64,000 nt of DNA, taken from Roseomonas gilardii (GTDB taxonomy: Bacteria > Pseudomonadota > Alphaproteobacteria > Acetobacterales > Acetobacteraceae). Shown here piece after piece: positions 1 through 9,189 of the stretch. The stretch spans positions 1,878,501-1,942,500 of the forward strand of contig NZ_CP015583.1 in assembly GCF_001941945.1 (NCBI RefSeq), written 5' to 3'. Numbering within the stretch: position 1 is the stretch's first letter; each line of letters opens with the position of its first letter. A model generated the notes under the pieces. The model saw only the letters and a list, made by a program, of their open reading frames with translations, did no database searches and was not told the origin of the DNA. A program made the position numbers and the translations under genes.

Positions 1-24
1 GCTGTCGGTGATCGTTTCGCTCAC
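1..24 (-). CDS. start of the gene after metG (partial)
   Basis: A GTG start codon overlaps the metG stop as GTGA, and eight codons (MSETITDS) are readable before the window ends. The overlap suggests the operon continues. In related genomes a TatD-type nuclease often follows metG, but nothing here is long enough to show that. Confidence 0.4.
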
Positions 25-1544
25 GCCTCGACCTCGATCTTGCGGAACAGCGGCGTGGGCGGCGGCAGCACGGTGCCCTCCGGCAGGGCCTTCAGCGTGG
101 AGAGCGTCCGCTCCCCCTCGCCCACACCGAGCTGGTCCAGCAGCGCCCCCATCGTGCCCGGCATGAAGGGCAGCAGCACGGTGGCCAGCATCCGCAGCGT
201 GGTGTGCAGGTTGCGGAGGACCGCGCCCATGCGCTCCGGGTCGGTCTTCTTCAGCGACCAGGGCTTCTGCGCGTCGATCCAGGCATTACCGAGGCGCACC
301 ACGATCCAGACCCGCTCTAGCGCCTCATGAAAGGCCTGGCGGTCCAGGGCCTCGCCCACCGAGTCAGGCAGGCCGCCCATGGCTTCCAGGAGCTCGCGAT
401 CAGCCTCCGTCGGCGGGCTCAGCGGCGGCAGACGGCCATCGCAGTTCCGCTGGATCATCGACAGGGTGCGTTGCGCCAGATTGCCAAGATCGTTGGCCAA
501 CTCGTTGTTCAGGCGGGAGATCAAGGCTTTCCGGCTGAAGTCGCCATCATTGCCGAAAGGCACTTCGCGCAGCAGGAAATACCGCACCGGGTCGAGCGCG
601 AATTCCTCGACCAGCGCCACGGGGTCGATCACATTGCCCAGGGACTTGGAGATCTTGCGCCCCTCGTTCGTCCACCAGCCATGGGCGAAGACCCGCTTCG
701 GCGGCGGCAGGTCGGCGGCCATCAGGAAGGCCGGCCAGTAGATGGCGTGGAAGCGCAGGATGTCCTTGCCCACGAAATGCACGTCCGCCGGCCACCAGAG
801 CGTCTCGCCGGGATAGCCCGCGGCGGTCAGGTAGTTGGTGAGCGCGTCGAGCCAGACATACATCACATGCTTCTCGTCGCCCGGCACCGGCACGCCCCAG
901 GTGAAGGAGGTGCGGGAGATCGAGAGGTCCTGCAGCCCGGCCTTCACGAAGCTCAGCACCTCGTTGCGGCGGGAGTTCGGCGCGATGAAATCCGGGTTGG
1001 CCTCGTAGAATTCCAGCAGCTTCCCGCCCCATTCGCTCAGGCGGAAGAAGTAGGAAGGCTCCTGCGTCCACTCGACCGGAGCACCGGAAGCGATGGCATA
1101 GCGCTGCCCGTCGCGCTCCTCGATCTCGTCGGGGCCATAGAAGGCCTCGTCGCGGACGGCATACCAGCCCTCGTAATGGCCCAGATAGATCTGGCCCTTC
1201 TCGACCAGCCGCTGCCACAGCGCGGCGCAGGCCTTCTTGTGCCGCTCCTCGGTGGTGCGGATGAAGTCGTCGTTGGACAGTCCGTCCAGCTTCGCCAGGT
1301 CGCGGAAGGCCTGGGAAACGCGGTCGGTGAAGGCCTGCGGGGCCTCGCCCGCCGCCTGGGCCGCCTTCTCCACCTTCTGCCCGTGCTCGTCCGTGCCGGT
1401 CAGGAACAGGACGTCGAAGCCGGCCATGCGCTTCCAGCGCGCCAGCACATCGGCGGCGATGCCCGTATAGGCGTGGCCGATATGCGGCTTGTCGTTCACG
1501 TAATAGATCGGGGTGGTGAGAAAGAAGCGCTGCGCTTCGCCCAT
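21..1544 (-). CDS. metG: methionyl-tRNA synthetase
   Basis: Charges tRNA-Met with methionine in the cytoplasm. The 507-residue protein is a class I synthetase with HIGH at residues 21-24 and KISKS, the KMSKS loop, at 297-301. The connective insert lacks the Cys4 zinc knuckle of the E. coli type, and there is no C-terminal tRNA-binding appendage, so it is the short zinc-less form common in alphaproteobacteria. It is the last complete gene of the mltB-rlpA-DD-carboxypeptidase-tmk-holB-metG run. It lies about 60 bp after holB, and its stop overlaps the next gene. Confidence 0.97.
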   Translation of the reverse strand: MGEAQRFFLTTPIYYVNDKPHIGHAYTGIAADVLARWKRMAGFDVLFLTGTDEHGQKVEKAAQAAGEAPQAFTDRVSQAFRDLAKLDGLSNDDFIRTTEERHKKACAALWQRLVEKGQIYLGHYEGWYAVRDEAFYGPDEIEERDGQRYAIASGAPVEWTQEPSYFFRLSEWGGKLLEFYEANPDFIAPNSRRNEVLSFVKAGLQDLSISRTSFTWGVPVPGDEKHVMYVWLDALTNYLTAAGYPGETLWWPADVHFVGKDILRFHAIYWPAFLMAADLPPPKRVFAHGWWTNEGRKISKSLGNVIDPVALVEEFALDPVRYFLLREVPFGNDGDFSRKALISRLNNELANDLGNLAQRTLSMIQRNCDGRLPPLSPPTEADRELLEAMGGLPDSVGEALDRQAFHEALERVWIVVRLGNAWIDAQKPWSLKKTDPERMGAVLRNLHTTLRMLATVLLPFMPGTMGALLDQLGVGEGERTLSTLKALPEGTVLPPPTPLFRKIEVEA

Positions 1545-1603
1545 CGTCGCGTTCCCATCGCTCGCGCTGCATCAGGGGCGGAGGCGACGGTGGGTCGCGG
1601 TGG

Positions 1604-2650
1604 TCAGCGTCGCCCGGGACCGCCGGTTTGCGACGTCCCCTGAGGCTCCGCGAGCGCGCCGAGGCTGACCAGGACCGCCTGCTTGCGATCGAGGTTCAGC
1701 AGCTCCGTCTCTTCCGCCATTCGTCCCAGGGTGTCCCACAGCCCCGCCCAGTCCGCAAGCGGGCGCTGCCCCAGCCAGGGCGGCGGCGGGGCTCCGCGCC
1801 CCGTCTGGCGGACCGCGGTGGCGATCGCGTCCCGCAGCAGGTTGACGAAGGTGGTGAAGCTGCTGCCGTCCCGCTTGGCGGCGAGGCGGTCGGCCAGGAC
1901 ATGCAGGGCACGCGGCTCGGGCCTGGGCAGGCTGCGGAGGAAGGACTCCACCTCCTCCTGCAAGGCCAGGGCCTCGCCCTCGGCAAGGCGTAGCGCCCGG
2001 CCCGGCGAACCGGCGGCGAGGCTGGCCAGCGTGGCGCGCTCCCCTTCGCCCATCTCCGGCAGCCAGCGGCCCAGCAGGCTCTCCAGCAGCGGCGTTTCCA
2101 GTGTCGGCAGATCGAGCCGGCGACAGCGGGAGCGCACCGTGGGCAGCAGCCGGTCCGGCGCATCCGTGACCAGGATCAGCACCGCCCGGGCCGGCGGCTC
2201 CTCCAGCGTCTTGAGCAGCGCGTTCTGCGCTTCGTTCGCCAGGGCCGCGGCCTCGTCCACGATCACCGCGCGCCAGCCACCCTCGGCGGGAGTCATGGAC
2301 AGGAAGCGTGGCACCTCCCGCGCCTCCTCCACCGAGATCTGCCGCTTCACCTTGCCCTCGGCCACCTCGGGCGAAAGCGTCCGCAGATCGGCATGGGCCC
2401 CGTTTGCCACACGGGCGAAGACGGGATCGCGCGGATCGACCCGCAGCGGCTGCTCCACGGCATCGGGCTGCCCGGCCAGCAGCCAGCGGGCGTAGCGATA
2501 GGCCAGCGTCGCCTTGCCCACGCCCAGCGGCCCGGCCAGCAGCCAGGCATGGTGCGGCCGCCCACCTTGGGCAGCCTCCAGCAGCGCCAGGGCGGCGCCG
2601 TCCTGGCCGAAGAGATCGGGGTTGGCGCGCGGTTCCGGCGGCGCGCTCAT
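1604..2650 (-). CDS. holB: DNA polymerase III subunit delta prime
   Basis: Clamp-loader subunit that works with gamma/tau and delta to open the beta clamp. The 348-residue AAA+ protein has a Walker-A-like GPLGVGKA at residues 40-47, a DEAAALANEAQNALLKTLEEP segment and an SRCRRL arginine-finger motif. Its ATG overlaps the tmk stop by four bases (ATGA), which implies translational coupling. The tmk-holB-metG order is conserved in many alphaproteobacteria. Confidence 0.93.
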   Translation of the reverse strand: MSAPPEPRANPDLFGQDGAALALLEAAQGGRPHHAWLLAGPLGVGKATLAYRYARWLLAGQPDAVEQPLRVDPRDPVFARVANGAHADLRTLSPEVAEGKVKRQISVEEAREVPRFLSMTPAEGGWRAVIVDEAAALANEAQNALLKTLEEPPARAVLILVTDAPDRLLPTVRSRCRRLDLPTLETPLLESLLGRWLPEMGEGERATLASLAAGSPGRALRLAEGEALALQEEVESFLRSLPRPEPRALHVLADRLAAKRDGSSFTTFVNLLRDAIATAVRQTGRGAPPPPWLGQRPLADWAGLWDTLGRMAEETELLNLDRKQAVLVSLGALAEPQGTSQTGGPGRR

Positions 2651-3276
2651 GCCTCCAGATCCCGGCCCAGCCTTTCCCGGATCGTGGCCAGCGCGGCCAG
2701 CAGCACCGCATGCGGCGTGCCCGTGGCGTCCAGCACCGCGCAGCGCTCCGGCTCGGCCAGCGCGATATCGCGAAAGCCCTGGCGGACACGCTCGTGGAAC
2801 GCCTGCTCCCGCGCCTCGAAGCGGTTGGTGTCGCCCCTTCCCAGGGCGCGGCGCGTCCCGGTGCCCGGCGGCACGTCCAGCATCAGAGTCAGGTCAGGGC
2901 TCAGCCCCTCCAGCGCCAGTTCAGCCAGGGTCCGGCAGCGTTCCGGACCGACCGGACCGGCGAGCCCTTGATAGACCATGGTGCTGTCGGCAAAGCGGTC
3001 GGAGACCACCCAGATCCCGGCCTCCAGGGCCGGACGCACCGTATGGGCCACATGCTCGCGCCGGGCAGCCGCCATCAGCATGGCCTCGGCCACCGGGTCC
3101 CAGCCGCCATGCTCCAGCACGAGGCGGCGCACCGCCTCCGCCCCCGGCGCGCCACCGGGCTCGCGCGTGCGCAGCGCCGGCAGGCCCGCCAGGGCCAGGC
3201 GCTGGACCAGGGCGCGGGCGAGCGTGGTCTTCCCCGCCCCTTCCCCGCCCTCCAGCGTGATCAGCCGGCCAGCCAA
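2647..3276 (-). CDS. tmk: thymidylate kinase
   Basis: Phosphorylates dTMP to dTDP for DNA synthesis. The P-loop GGEGAGKT lies at residues 10-17, followed by the REPGG and SDRFADST motifs of the family. A TTG start at 3276 gives 209 residues, the normal length. Longer in-frame starts would run into the upstream carboxypeptidase gene, whose stop is at 3291, so TTG is preferred. The gene overlaps holB by four bases. Confidence 0.92.
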   Translation of the reverse strand: MAGRLITLEGGEGAGKTTLARALVQRLALAGLPALRTREPGGAPGAEAVRRLVLEHGGWDPVAEAMLMAAARREHVAHTVRPALEAGIWVVSDRFADSTMVYQGLAGPVGPERCRTLAELALEGLSPDLTLMLDVPPGTGTRRALGRGDTNRFEAREQAFHERVRQGFRDIALAEPERCAVLDATGTPHAVLLAALATIRERLGRDLEA

Positions 3277-3290
3277 GGGCGTGCTTCCGC

Positions 3291-4523
3291 TCAGGAGCCG
3301 GAGACCCAGCGCCCGATCACCGCCGGGATGCGGGCCACGAGACCCATCTTGCCGACATCGGCGCCCGCGATCAGCGGCAGGCTCATCTCGGGCACGCCCT
3401 GGCCGGAGACCTGGATCTTCCCGACCTCCTGCCCCTTGGCCACGGGAGCCTGCAGCGGCGCGCTGTAGCTGACCTTGACCTCCAGGTTCTTGCGCCAGCC
3501 ACGCGGCAGGGTGAGGACCAGATCGCGGCCGCCCACCAGCGGCACGGTCGGCCGGTCGCCCAGATAGACAGGCGCTTCCTCCACCGTCTCGGCGGCACGG
3601 AACAGGGTCACGTTGTCGAACTCGCGGAAGCCCCATTCGAGCAGGCGCTCGCCTTCCTCACCGCGCGCCCGCATGGTCCCCAGCCCGTTCACCACCAGCA
3701 GCAGGCGCCGGTCGCCACGCTTCACCGTGCCGACGAGGCCATAGCCGCCATCATCGGTATGCCCGGTCTTCAGCCCATCCGCCCCGGCCATGCGGGCCAG
3801 CAGCGGGTTGCGGTTCTCCTGGGTGATGTTGTTCCAGCGGAAGGAGCGCTCGTTGTAGTACTGCGCCTCCTGAGGGAAGTCCTGCAGCAGCTTGCGGGCG
3901 ACGATGGTGAGGTCGCGGGCCGTCATGTAGTGGTTCGCATCCGGCCAACCGGAGGAATTGCGGAAGTTGCTGCCCCTGAGCCCGAACTTCTTGCCGTAGT
4001 CGTTCATCAGCTCGGCGAACTGGTCCTCGCTGCCTGAGATGGCCTCGGCGAAGACGACGCAGGCATCGTTGCCCGACTGCACGATCACGCCCTGGATCAG
4101 GTCTTTCACCGGAACCTGGGAGCCGAGGGCGACGAACATCTTGGAGCCGCCCATGCGCCAGGCGCGCTCGCTGACCGGCAGCTCCTGATCCATGCGCAGG
4201 CGGCCCTGCCGGATCATGTCGAAGACGATGTACATCGTCATCAGCTTGGTCATGGAGGACGGCGTCATCCGCTCGTCGGCGTTCTTCTCCAGCAGCACCG
4301 CGCCCGTGTTGACGTCGATCAGGATGGCCTGCCGCGCCTGCGTGTCCACCGGCCCGAGCGGCGTCGAGGCGGGGTCCGAGGGCGGGGTCGGGGCCGCCGG
4401 CTTCTTCGCGGCGGCATGGGGGGCGGCCCGGCGCTGCGCCAGGGCCTCGCCCGTCCATCCCACGAGACCGGCCCCGGCCCCCATCGCGGCCACGGCCCCC
4501 AGCAATTCGCGGCGCTTCGCCAT
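3291..4523 (-). CDS. D-alanyl-D-alanine carboxypeptidase (PBP5/6 family)
   Basis: Periplasmic penicillin-binding protein that trims the terminal D-Ala from peptidoglycan pentapeptides. The 410-residue product has an N-terminal export signal containing KRREL that ends near ALAQ at residue 30. All three serine-peptidase motifs are present: SMTK at 90-93, SGN at 150-152 and KTG at 252-254. A PBP5 C-terminal beta domain and a terminal amphipathic helix follow. The ATG at 4523 is chosen because it precedes the signal peptide. It sits between rlpA and tmk in a common alphaproteobacterial order. Confidence 0.93.
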   Translation of the reverse strand: MAKRRELLGAVAAMGAGAGLVGWTGEALAQRRAAPHAAAKKPAAPTPPSDPASTPLGPVDTQARQAILIDVNTGAVLLEKNADERMTPSSMTKLMTMYIVFDMIRQGRLRMDQELPVSERAWRMGGSKMFVALGSQVPVKDLIQGVIVQSGNDACVVFAEAISGSEDQFAELMNDYGKKFGLRGSNFRNSSGWPDANHYMTARDLTIVARKLLQDFPQEAQYYNERSFRWNNITQENRNPLLARMAGADGLKTGHTDDGGYGLVGTVKRGDRRLLLVVNGLGTMRARGEEGERLLEWGFREFDNVTLFRAAETVEEAPVYLGDRPTVPLVGGRDLVLTLPRGWRKNLEVKVSYSAPLQAPVAKGQEVGKIQVSGQGVPEMSLPLIAGADVGKMGLVARIPAVIGRWVSGS

Positions 4524-4647
4524 GTCGAGAAATCCCCTTACCTGTCCGGCTTCCCCGGGTCTCCCCCGGGGGGTGTTCCCCAGGCGAGTTCCCCCCGGCT
4601 GGCCCCCCTGGCCAGCCCCCGGGAGCCGGAAGCCTATCCTGCCACAA

Positions 4648-5610
4648 TCAGTCGACCAGGATGCGCGCTTCCGATACGCCGGTGTGCAGCACCTGCTCAA
4701 GAGCCCGGTCGGCGGAAGCCGCATCCGGGAAGGGCCCCAGCCGCACCCGCCATTCCGGGCGCCGGCCTGGGCCGAAGGGCTCGGCCCGCGCACCGGGCAC
4801 ACGGACCGCGAGCCGCCGGGCCGCGTCCGCGCCGGTGAAGCTGCCAAGCTGGATCATCAGCCGCCCCGGCATGGCCGGCCCCTGACTCACGCGCTCCGGC
4901 AGCCGTTCCGGTGGCGGGGTGCGATCCGGCTCCGGCACGGCGACGGCTCCGGATGCGGCCATCCCGGCCTGGCCCGACCGACCCGCGCGGGCGCCGGGCG
5001 GCGGATCGAGGCTCTCCCGCTGCACCGTCCCGGCCGCGGCGGTGGCGATCTCCAGGGCGGGCATCTCGCCCGGCGCGCGGGCGAGCGAGGCGGCCAGGGC
5101 GCGGGAGGAGTCGGCCTCCACCGCGATCCGGACCTGGGCCGGACGGCCAGGCGCGATGCCAAGCAGTTCCGCGGCGCGCGGGGACAGGCCGATCACCCGC
5201 CCCGGGTCCTGCGGCCCGCGGTCATTGACCCGCACCGAGAGGCTGCGGCCGTTCTCCAGATTGGTCACGCGCAGGATGGCCGGGAGCTGCAGCGTGCGGT
5301 GCTGCGCGGTCAGCAGCGCCGGGTCGTAGGTTTCCCCGTCCGTGGTGCGCCGGCCACCCCGCTTATCCGGCACCACGGCCGCCAGCCCGGTCTCGGCCAG
5401 TCCGTAATCCTCGCGCGGATAGGACCAGAGGCCGCCCATGCTGTAGGGCTGGCCGATCGTATAGACGGCGGGCGTCGGCGCCACCGGAGGCTGGCGCGGG
5501 CCGCAGGAGGACAGGGCCAGCCCCGCCAGCAGCAGGCCGGTCAGGGCGCACCCGGTGCCGGGAGAGCCGATGCGGAAGGCCCGGCCCCTCCCGGCGGCGG
5601 GATGGATCAC
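4648..5610 (-). CDS. rlpA: septal ring lytic transglycosylase RlpA with SPOR domain
   Basis: Predicted outer-membrane lipoprotein acting on denuded glycan at the septum. The GTG start at 5610 overlaps the mltB stop (GTGA) and gives 320 residues. The lipobox LSSC has its cysteine at residue 36. A double-psi beta-barrel follows with the family signatures TTDGETYD and VRVNDRGP. The last 75 or so residues form a SPOR peptidoglycan-binding domain (MIQLGSF through WRVRLGPF). It is translationally coupled to mltB, so two wall hydrolases lead the operon. Confidence 0.9.
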   Translation of the reverse strand: MIHPAAGRGRAFRIGSPGTGCALTGLLLAGLALSSCGPRQPPVAPTPAVYTIGQPYSMGGLWSYPREDYGLAETGLAAVVPDKRGGRRTTDGETYDPALLTAQHRTLQLPAILRVTNLENGRSLSVRVNDRGPQDPGRVIGLSPRAAELLGIAPGRPAQVRIAVEADSSRALAASLARAPGEMPALEIATAAAGTVQRESLDPPPGARAGRSGQAGMAASGAVAVPEPDRTPPPERLPERVSQGPAMPGRLMIQLGSFTGADAARRLAVRVPGARAEPFGPGRRPEWRVRLGPFPDAASADRALEQVLHTGVSEARILVD

Positions 5611-6590
5611 GCCACGCGGTCCGACAGCATCCCCACCGCCAGCGCATAGAAGTCGGAGGGGTTGTAGCGGCGGATGGCGTTGAAGTTCCGGTACACCATG
5701 AAGACCTGCCCGTCGTCGCCGGGCACCACGATCGCGGCATCCTGGTCGAAGCTCGGCAGGGCCGAGCCATCGGCCTTGCGCACCCCCAGGCGTGCCCATT
5801 CGCCGAGCGGCTTGCGGTTCTCGCGGCCCAGGTCGCCCCGGTTCAGCCCGGCCGGCAGCGTCACTTCTCGCCCCCAGAGCACGCCACCTTCCCAGCCGCT
5901 CTTGGACAGATAGTTGGCAATGGAGCCGAGCGCGTCGGCACGGTCGTCCCAGATGTCCTTGCGGCCATCGCCGTCGAAATCCACCGCCAGCCGGTTGAAG
6001 CTGCTCGGCATGAACTGCGGCTGGCCCATGGCGCCGGCATAGGAGCCACGCATGCGGTCCACGCTGACATGACCGGCGTCCAGGATCTTCAGCGCGGCGA
6101 TCAGCTCGCCCCGGAAGAACTTCGCACGGCGCCCTTCCCAGGCCAGGGTGGCCAGCGCCTCCACCGTGTTGAAGTTGCCGGTATAGGCGCCGTAGTTGGT
6201 TTCCAGCCCCCAGATCGCCACCACCACGCGGGCGCTGACGTTGAAGCGGCTTTCGATCTGCTGCAGCAGCGCCATGTTCTCGGCGACCATCTGGCGGCCG
6301 CGGTCGATGCGCGTCTGGCTCAGCCGCCCATCGCGGTACTGGGCCCAGGTCATGGTGAATTCCGGCTGCTTGCGGTCCAGCTCGATGACCTTGTCATTGG
6401 GCCGCAGGCCGGACAGGGCGCGGTTCAGGGTCGCGTCCGAGACCCCGCCGCGGCGCGCCTCGGCGCGAAGCCCCTGCAGGAAGGAGGCGAAGCTTTCCTC
6501 CTGTGCCCGTGCCCCGAACGGCACCAGGGAGGAGGCGGAGGCCCCGGCGGCAGCCAGGGTGGAAAGGAGAGCGCGTCGTGTGGCCGGCAT
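5607..6590 (-). CDS. mltB: lytic murein transglycosylase, MltB family
   Basis: Cleaves the MurNAc-GlcNAc bond with formation of 1,6-anhydro-MurNAc. From the ATG at 6590 the protein has 327 residues. It starts with a twin-arginine-like export signal (ATRRALLST) ending around GARAQ. The catalytic glutamate is predicted at E130 in WGLETNYG, and the family segments NFNTVEALATLAW and MGQPQFMPSS follow. It is the first gene of the operon running toward metG. The upstream 136 bp separate it from the deacylase gene. Confidence 0.9.
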   Translation of the reverse strand: MPATRRALLSTLAAAGASASSLVPFGARAQEESFASFLQGLRAEARRGGVSDATLNRALSGLRPNDKVIELDRKQPEFTMTWAQYRDGRLSQTRIDRGRQMVAENMALLQQIESRFNVSARVVVAIWGLETNYGAYTGNFNTVEALATLAWEGRRAKFFRGELIAALKILDAGHVSVDRMRGSYAGAMGQPQFMPSSFNRLAVDFDGDGRKDIWDDRADALGSIANYLSKSGWEGGVLWGREVTLPAGLNRGDLGRENRKPLGEWARLGVRKADGSALPSFDQDAAIVVPGDDGQVFMVYRNFNAIRRYNPSDFYALAVGMLSDRVA

Positions 6591-6726
6591 GCGCGCAGAG
6601 GTGGCACGCGGCGCCGATTCCGGCAACGGATCGCGTGCCGCGCACGAGTAACCTTTCCGGGGTGTTGCACTGTTTCCCTGATGCGCCGTCGGAGCCGCGC
6701 CCAAGGGGTTCCTTAAAAGCGGTGCC

Positions 6727-7809
6727 TCAGAACCGGACGGAGAAGTTGAGCGAGCCGAAGGCCTGCGTCCCGCGCTGGCCGTAGAACTCCTCGGAGCGCA
6801 GGATCTGCGTATAGGCGATGCGCATGTCGCGCCACAGCACGGCGAAGCCCGCCTGGAGGTCGCCCACCAGCCAGCGCCGGTCCACGCTGCGGCTGTCGCG
6901 CCAGGTGTTGCCGTCCAGCGTGATGTCCCGCCCCACGACGCGTCCGTCCACGCCGCCGAAGACGTACCAGCCGAATTCCCGCGTCGGCTCGACCCAGCCC
7001 GAGCCGGCCAGGGCCGGGCGGATGCGCGCCGGCCCCCAGTCCGACTTCAGGCCCTTGCCCAGGCGGAAGGTGCCGCCCACCGCGCCATAGATGTTGCCAT
7101 TGCCCAGGGATAGCGTGGTGGCCGGGATGATCTCCGTTTCGATCCCCTGCCAGCTACCTGTGGAGATCCGCCAGCGCCGCTCCGTCAGGAGGTCGATCAC
7201 CGGCTCGTCCTTGATCTGGTAGTCCCATCCCTTGGCGGTCTTGACGCCGATCAGCCGGTGCCAGTTGTTCTGCACCTGCTCGCCCAGCGCGCCCGGCCCC
7301 ACCAGCCCGGCCTGGATCTCGAAGATCGTCTGCTGGGTTGGCGTGGCATGGCTGAGGCTGAGCGCGCCGTAGAGGTGGCCGGCATAGGGCCGGTCCGTCG
7401 GGTCCGGATTCCGGAGCTGCTTGTCCTCCGGCGTGAAGATGTTGTGCCCGAAGGACCAGCCCCAGCGCAGCGGCCCCGGCCCCAGCAGCCAGCCCATGCC
7501 ACGGTCGATCCAGGCCAGCGATTCGGGCATCACGGTGGCCGGGGAACGCCAGGTCAGCAACAGGCCATTGGTATAGTAGCGATCGGAATTGCCGCCGAAG
7601 AGGTCGTTCTCCACCGTCAGGCCCCAGGTGCCGGACCGGTTGGGCGTGGCCTCCGCCGGCGGCGTGACCGGGGAGACGGCTGTGGTGGGTTCCAGCGCCC
7701 GGGCGGGTGCCGGAGCTGTCAGGGACAGCGACCCCGCCAGCACGCCGGGGAGGATCGCGGCCAAGCCGGATTGGAGAATGGCGCGAGCGCGTGGCACGGA
7801 GTTCATCAC
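6727..7809 (-). CDS. LpxR-family outer-membrane lipid A deacylase (DUF2219)
   Basis: Likely a 3'-O-deacylase of lipid A in the outer membrane; the activity is inferred from family membership. The 360-residue product has a signal peptide cut near PARALE. The conserved N-terminal strand ENDLFGGNSDRYYTNG carries the Asn-Asp pair important in LpxR. RPYAGHLYG and a C-terminal barrel strand ending in phenylalanine follow. It is monocistronic, divergent from tRNA-Ser. Substrate and regulation are not visible in the sequence. Confidence 0.85.
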   Translation of the reverse strand: MMNSVPRARAILQSGLAAILPGVLAGSLSLTAPAPARALEPTTAVSPVTPPAEATPNRSGTWGLTVENDLFGGNSDRYYTNGLLLTWRSPATVMPESLAWIDRGMGWLLGPGPLRWGWSFGHNIFTPEDKQLRNPDPTDRPYAGHLYGALSLSHATPTQQTIFEIQAGLVGPGALGEQVQNNWHRLIGVKTAKGWDYQIKDEPVIDLLTERRWRISTGSWQGIETEIIPATTLSLGNGNIYGAVGGTFRLGKGLKSDWGPARIRPALAGSGWVEPTREFGWYVFGGVDGRVVGRDITLDGNTWRDSRSVDRRWLVGDLQAGFAVLWRDMRIAYTQILRSEEFYGQRGTQAFGSLNFSVRF

Positions 7810-7856
7810 CCCGGCTTGCCTTGCGGAGCGCTCCGGAGCAAGGAGGGGCCTCGCCA

Positions 7857-7946
7857 GGATGGGTGGCCGAGCGGTCTAAGGCAGCGGTCTTGAAAACCGC
7901 CGTGGGTGCAAGCCCACCGTGGGTTCGAATCCCACCCCATCCGCCA
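7857..7946 (+). tRNA. tRNA-Ser (anticodon UGA)
   Basis: A 90-nt gene with acceptor arms GGATGGG and CCCATCC, the D-arm GCCGAGCGG, anticodon loop CTTGAAA giving UGA, a long variable arm (GTGGGTGCAAGCCCAC) typical of class II tRNAs, and T-loop TTCGAAT. The terminal CCA is encoded. Confidence 0.97.
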
Positions 7947-8017
7947 TTCCCCCGCAGCTTCCCCGACCTTCTGCCGGGATACGCCAGCCCTTCCCGCCGC
8001 GAAAGGGCCACCCTCGC

Positions 8018-8983
8018 CTAGCCCGCTGCGATCCTGCGGATCGGGCTGCCGGCGAGGAACGCCTCGACCGCCTCCACCGCCCCCGCGAAATAGGCGCGGT
8101 AGTTCTGGTCCGTGACATAGCCGAGATGCGGTGTCAGCAGCGTGTTGGGACAGGACAGCAACGGATGGTCCGCCGGCAGCGGCTCGGTGTCATAGACATC
8201 CAACCCCGCGCCGGCGACCCGGCCGGAGCGCAGCGCCTCGACCAGCGCTGCCTGCTCCACCAGCGGACCGCGGCTGGTGTTCACCAGGAAGGCGCCGGGC
8301 TTCATCGCGCCGAGTTCGGCGGCGCCGATCAGGCCGCGCGTCCGCTCCGACAGCACCATGTGCACCGTCACCACATCCGCCTCCGCGAAGAGCCGGGGCT
8401 TCTCCACCAGCGTGGCGCCAGCCGCCTCGGCCCTTTCCCGGGTGAGGTTCGGGCTCCAGGCGATGACCGTCATGCCGAAGGCCCGCGCCACCCCGGCAAC
8501 CCGGCTGCCGAGATGGCCCAGGCCCAGAACCCCCAGGGTCAGCCCCTCCAGCCCCAGGCCGATGCCCGTCTGCCAGCGCCCTTCGCGCAGAGCCTGCTGC
8601 TGCCCCGGAATGTCGCGCAGGAGGCCGATGATCAGCCCCCAGGTCAGGTCCAGGGTCGGCGCCCCGACCGAGGTCGTGCCGCAGAAGATGATCCCGAGTT
8701 CCTCGCAGGCCATGGCATCGACGGAGCGGTTTCGCCCGCCCGCCGTGACCAGCAGCCGCAGCCTCGGCAGACGCCGCAACAGGGAGGCCGGAAAAGGGGT
8801 GCGCTCGCGGATCAGCATGATCGCGTCGAAATCCCGCAGCCGGGCGACGAGGGCGTCCTCCTCGGCCAGCCCGTCCCGGAAGATGGTAAGCGCCACCCTG
8901 TCCCCGAGGCGTTCCCAGGGACCCCGGCTCGCCGCCGCGCCCTGGTAGTCGTCCAGCACCGCCAGCCGCATCGCTTCCGCCAT
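8018..8983 (-). CDS. D-2-hydroxyacid dehydrogenase family protein
   Basis: NAD(P)-dependent oxidoreductase expected to reduce a 2-oxoacid to the D-hydroxyacid; the substrate is unknown. The ATG at 8983 gives 321 residues starting MAEAMRLAVLDDYQ; a longer start at 9061 would add a poor, non-conserved leader. The Rossmann motif GLGHLG lies mid-protein. Catalytic Arg is in NTSRGPLVEQ, Glu in DVYDTEPLP and His in PHLGYVTDQ, the Arg/Glu/His set of the family. It is convergent with tRNA-Ser and divergent from the DsbA-like gene. Confidence 0.9.
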   Translation of the reverse strand: MAEAMRLAVLDDYQGAAASRGPWERLGDRVALTIFRDGLAEEDALVARLRDFDAIMLIRERTPFPASLLRRLPRLRLLVTAGGRNRSVDAMACEELGIIFCGTTSVGAPTLDLTWGLIIGLLRDIPGQQQALREGRWQTGIGLGLEGLTLGVLGLGHLGSRVAGVARAFGMTVIAWSPNLTRERAEAAGATLVEKPRLFAEADVVTVHMVLSERTRGLIGAAELGAMKPGAFLVNTSRGPLVEQAALVEALRSGRVAGAGLDVYDTEPLPADHPLLSCPNTLLTPHLGYVTDQNYRAYFAGAVEAVEAFLAGSPIRRIAAG

Positions 8984-9189
8984 CCTTACCCCCCTGCCCC
9001 GGCCATCCGGGCGCGGCCGGGGGAGCTGGCCATGGTCATGCGGGCTGCCCGGCATGTCCATGCCGGCGCGCCGGGGCGCGGGGCGAGGCGCCGAAACCGC
9101 CGTGCCATGCCCGGGCGACGAGCCAGGCCATCCGGATGCATTGCCCAGAACGGTTTCCCCCGGGCGGCAGTGCTCCTATATTCGGCGCC

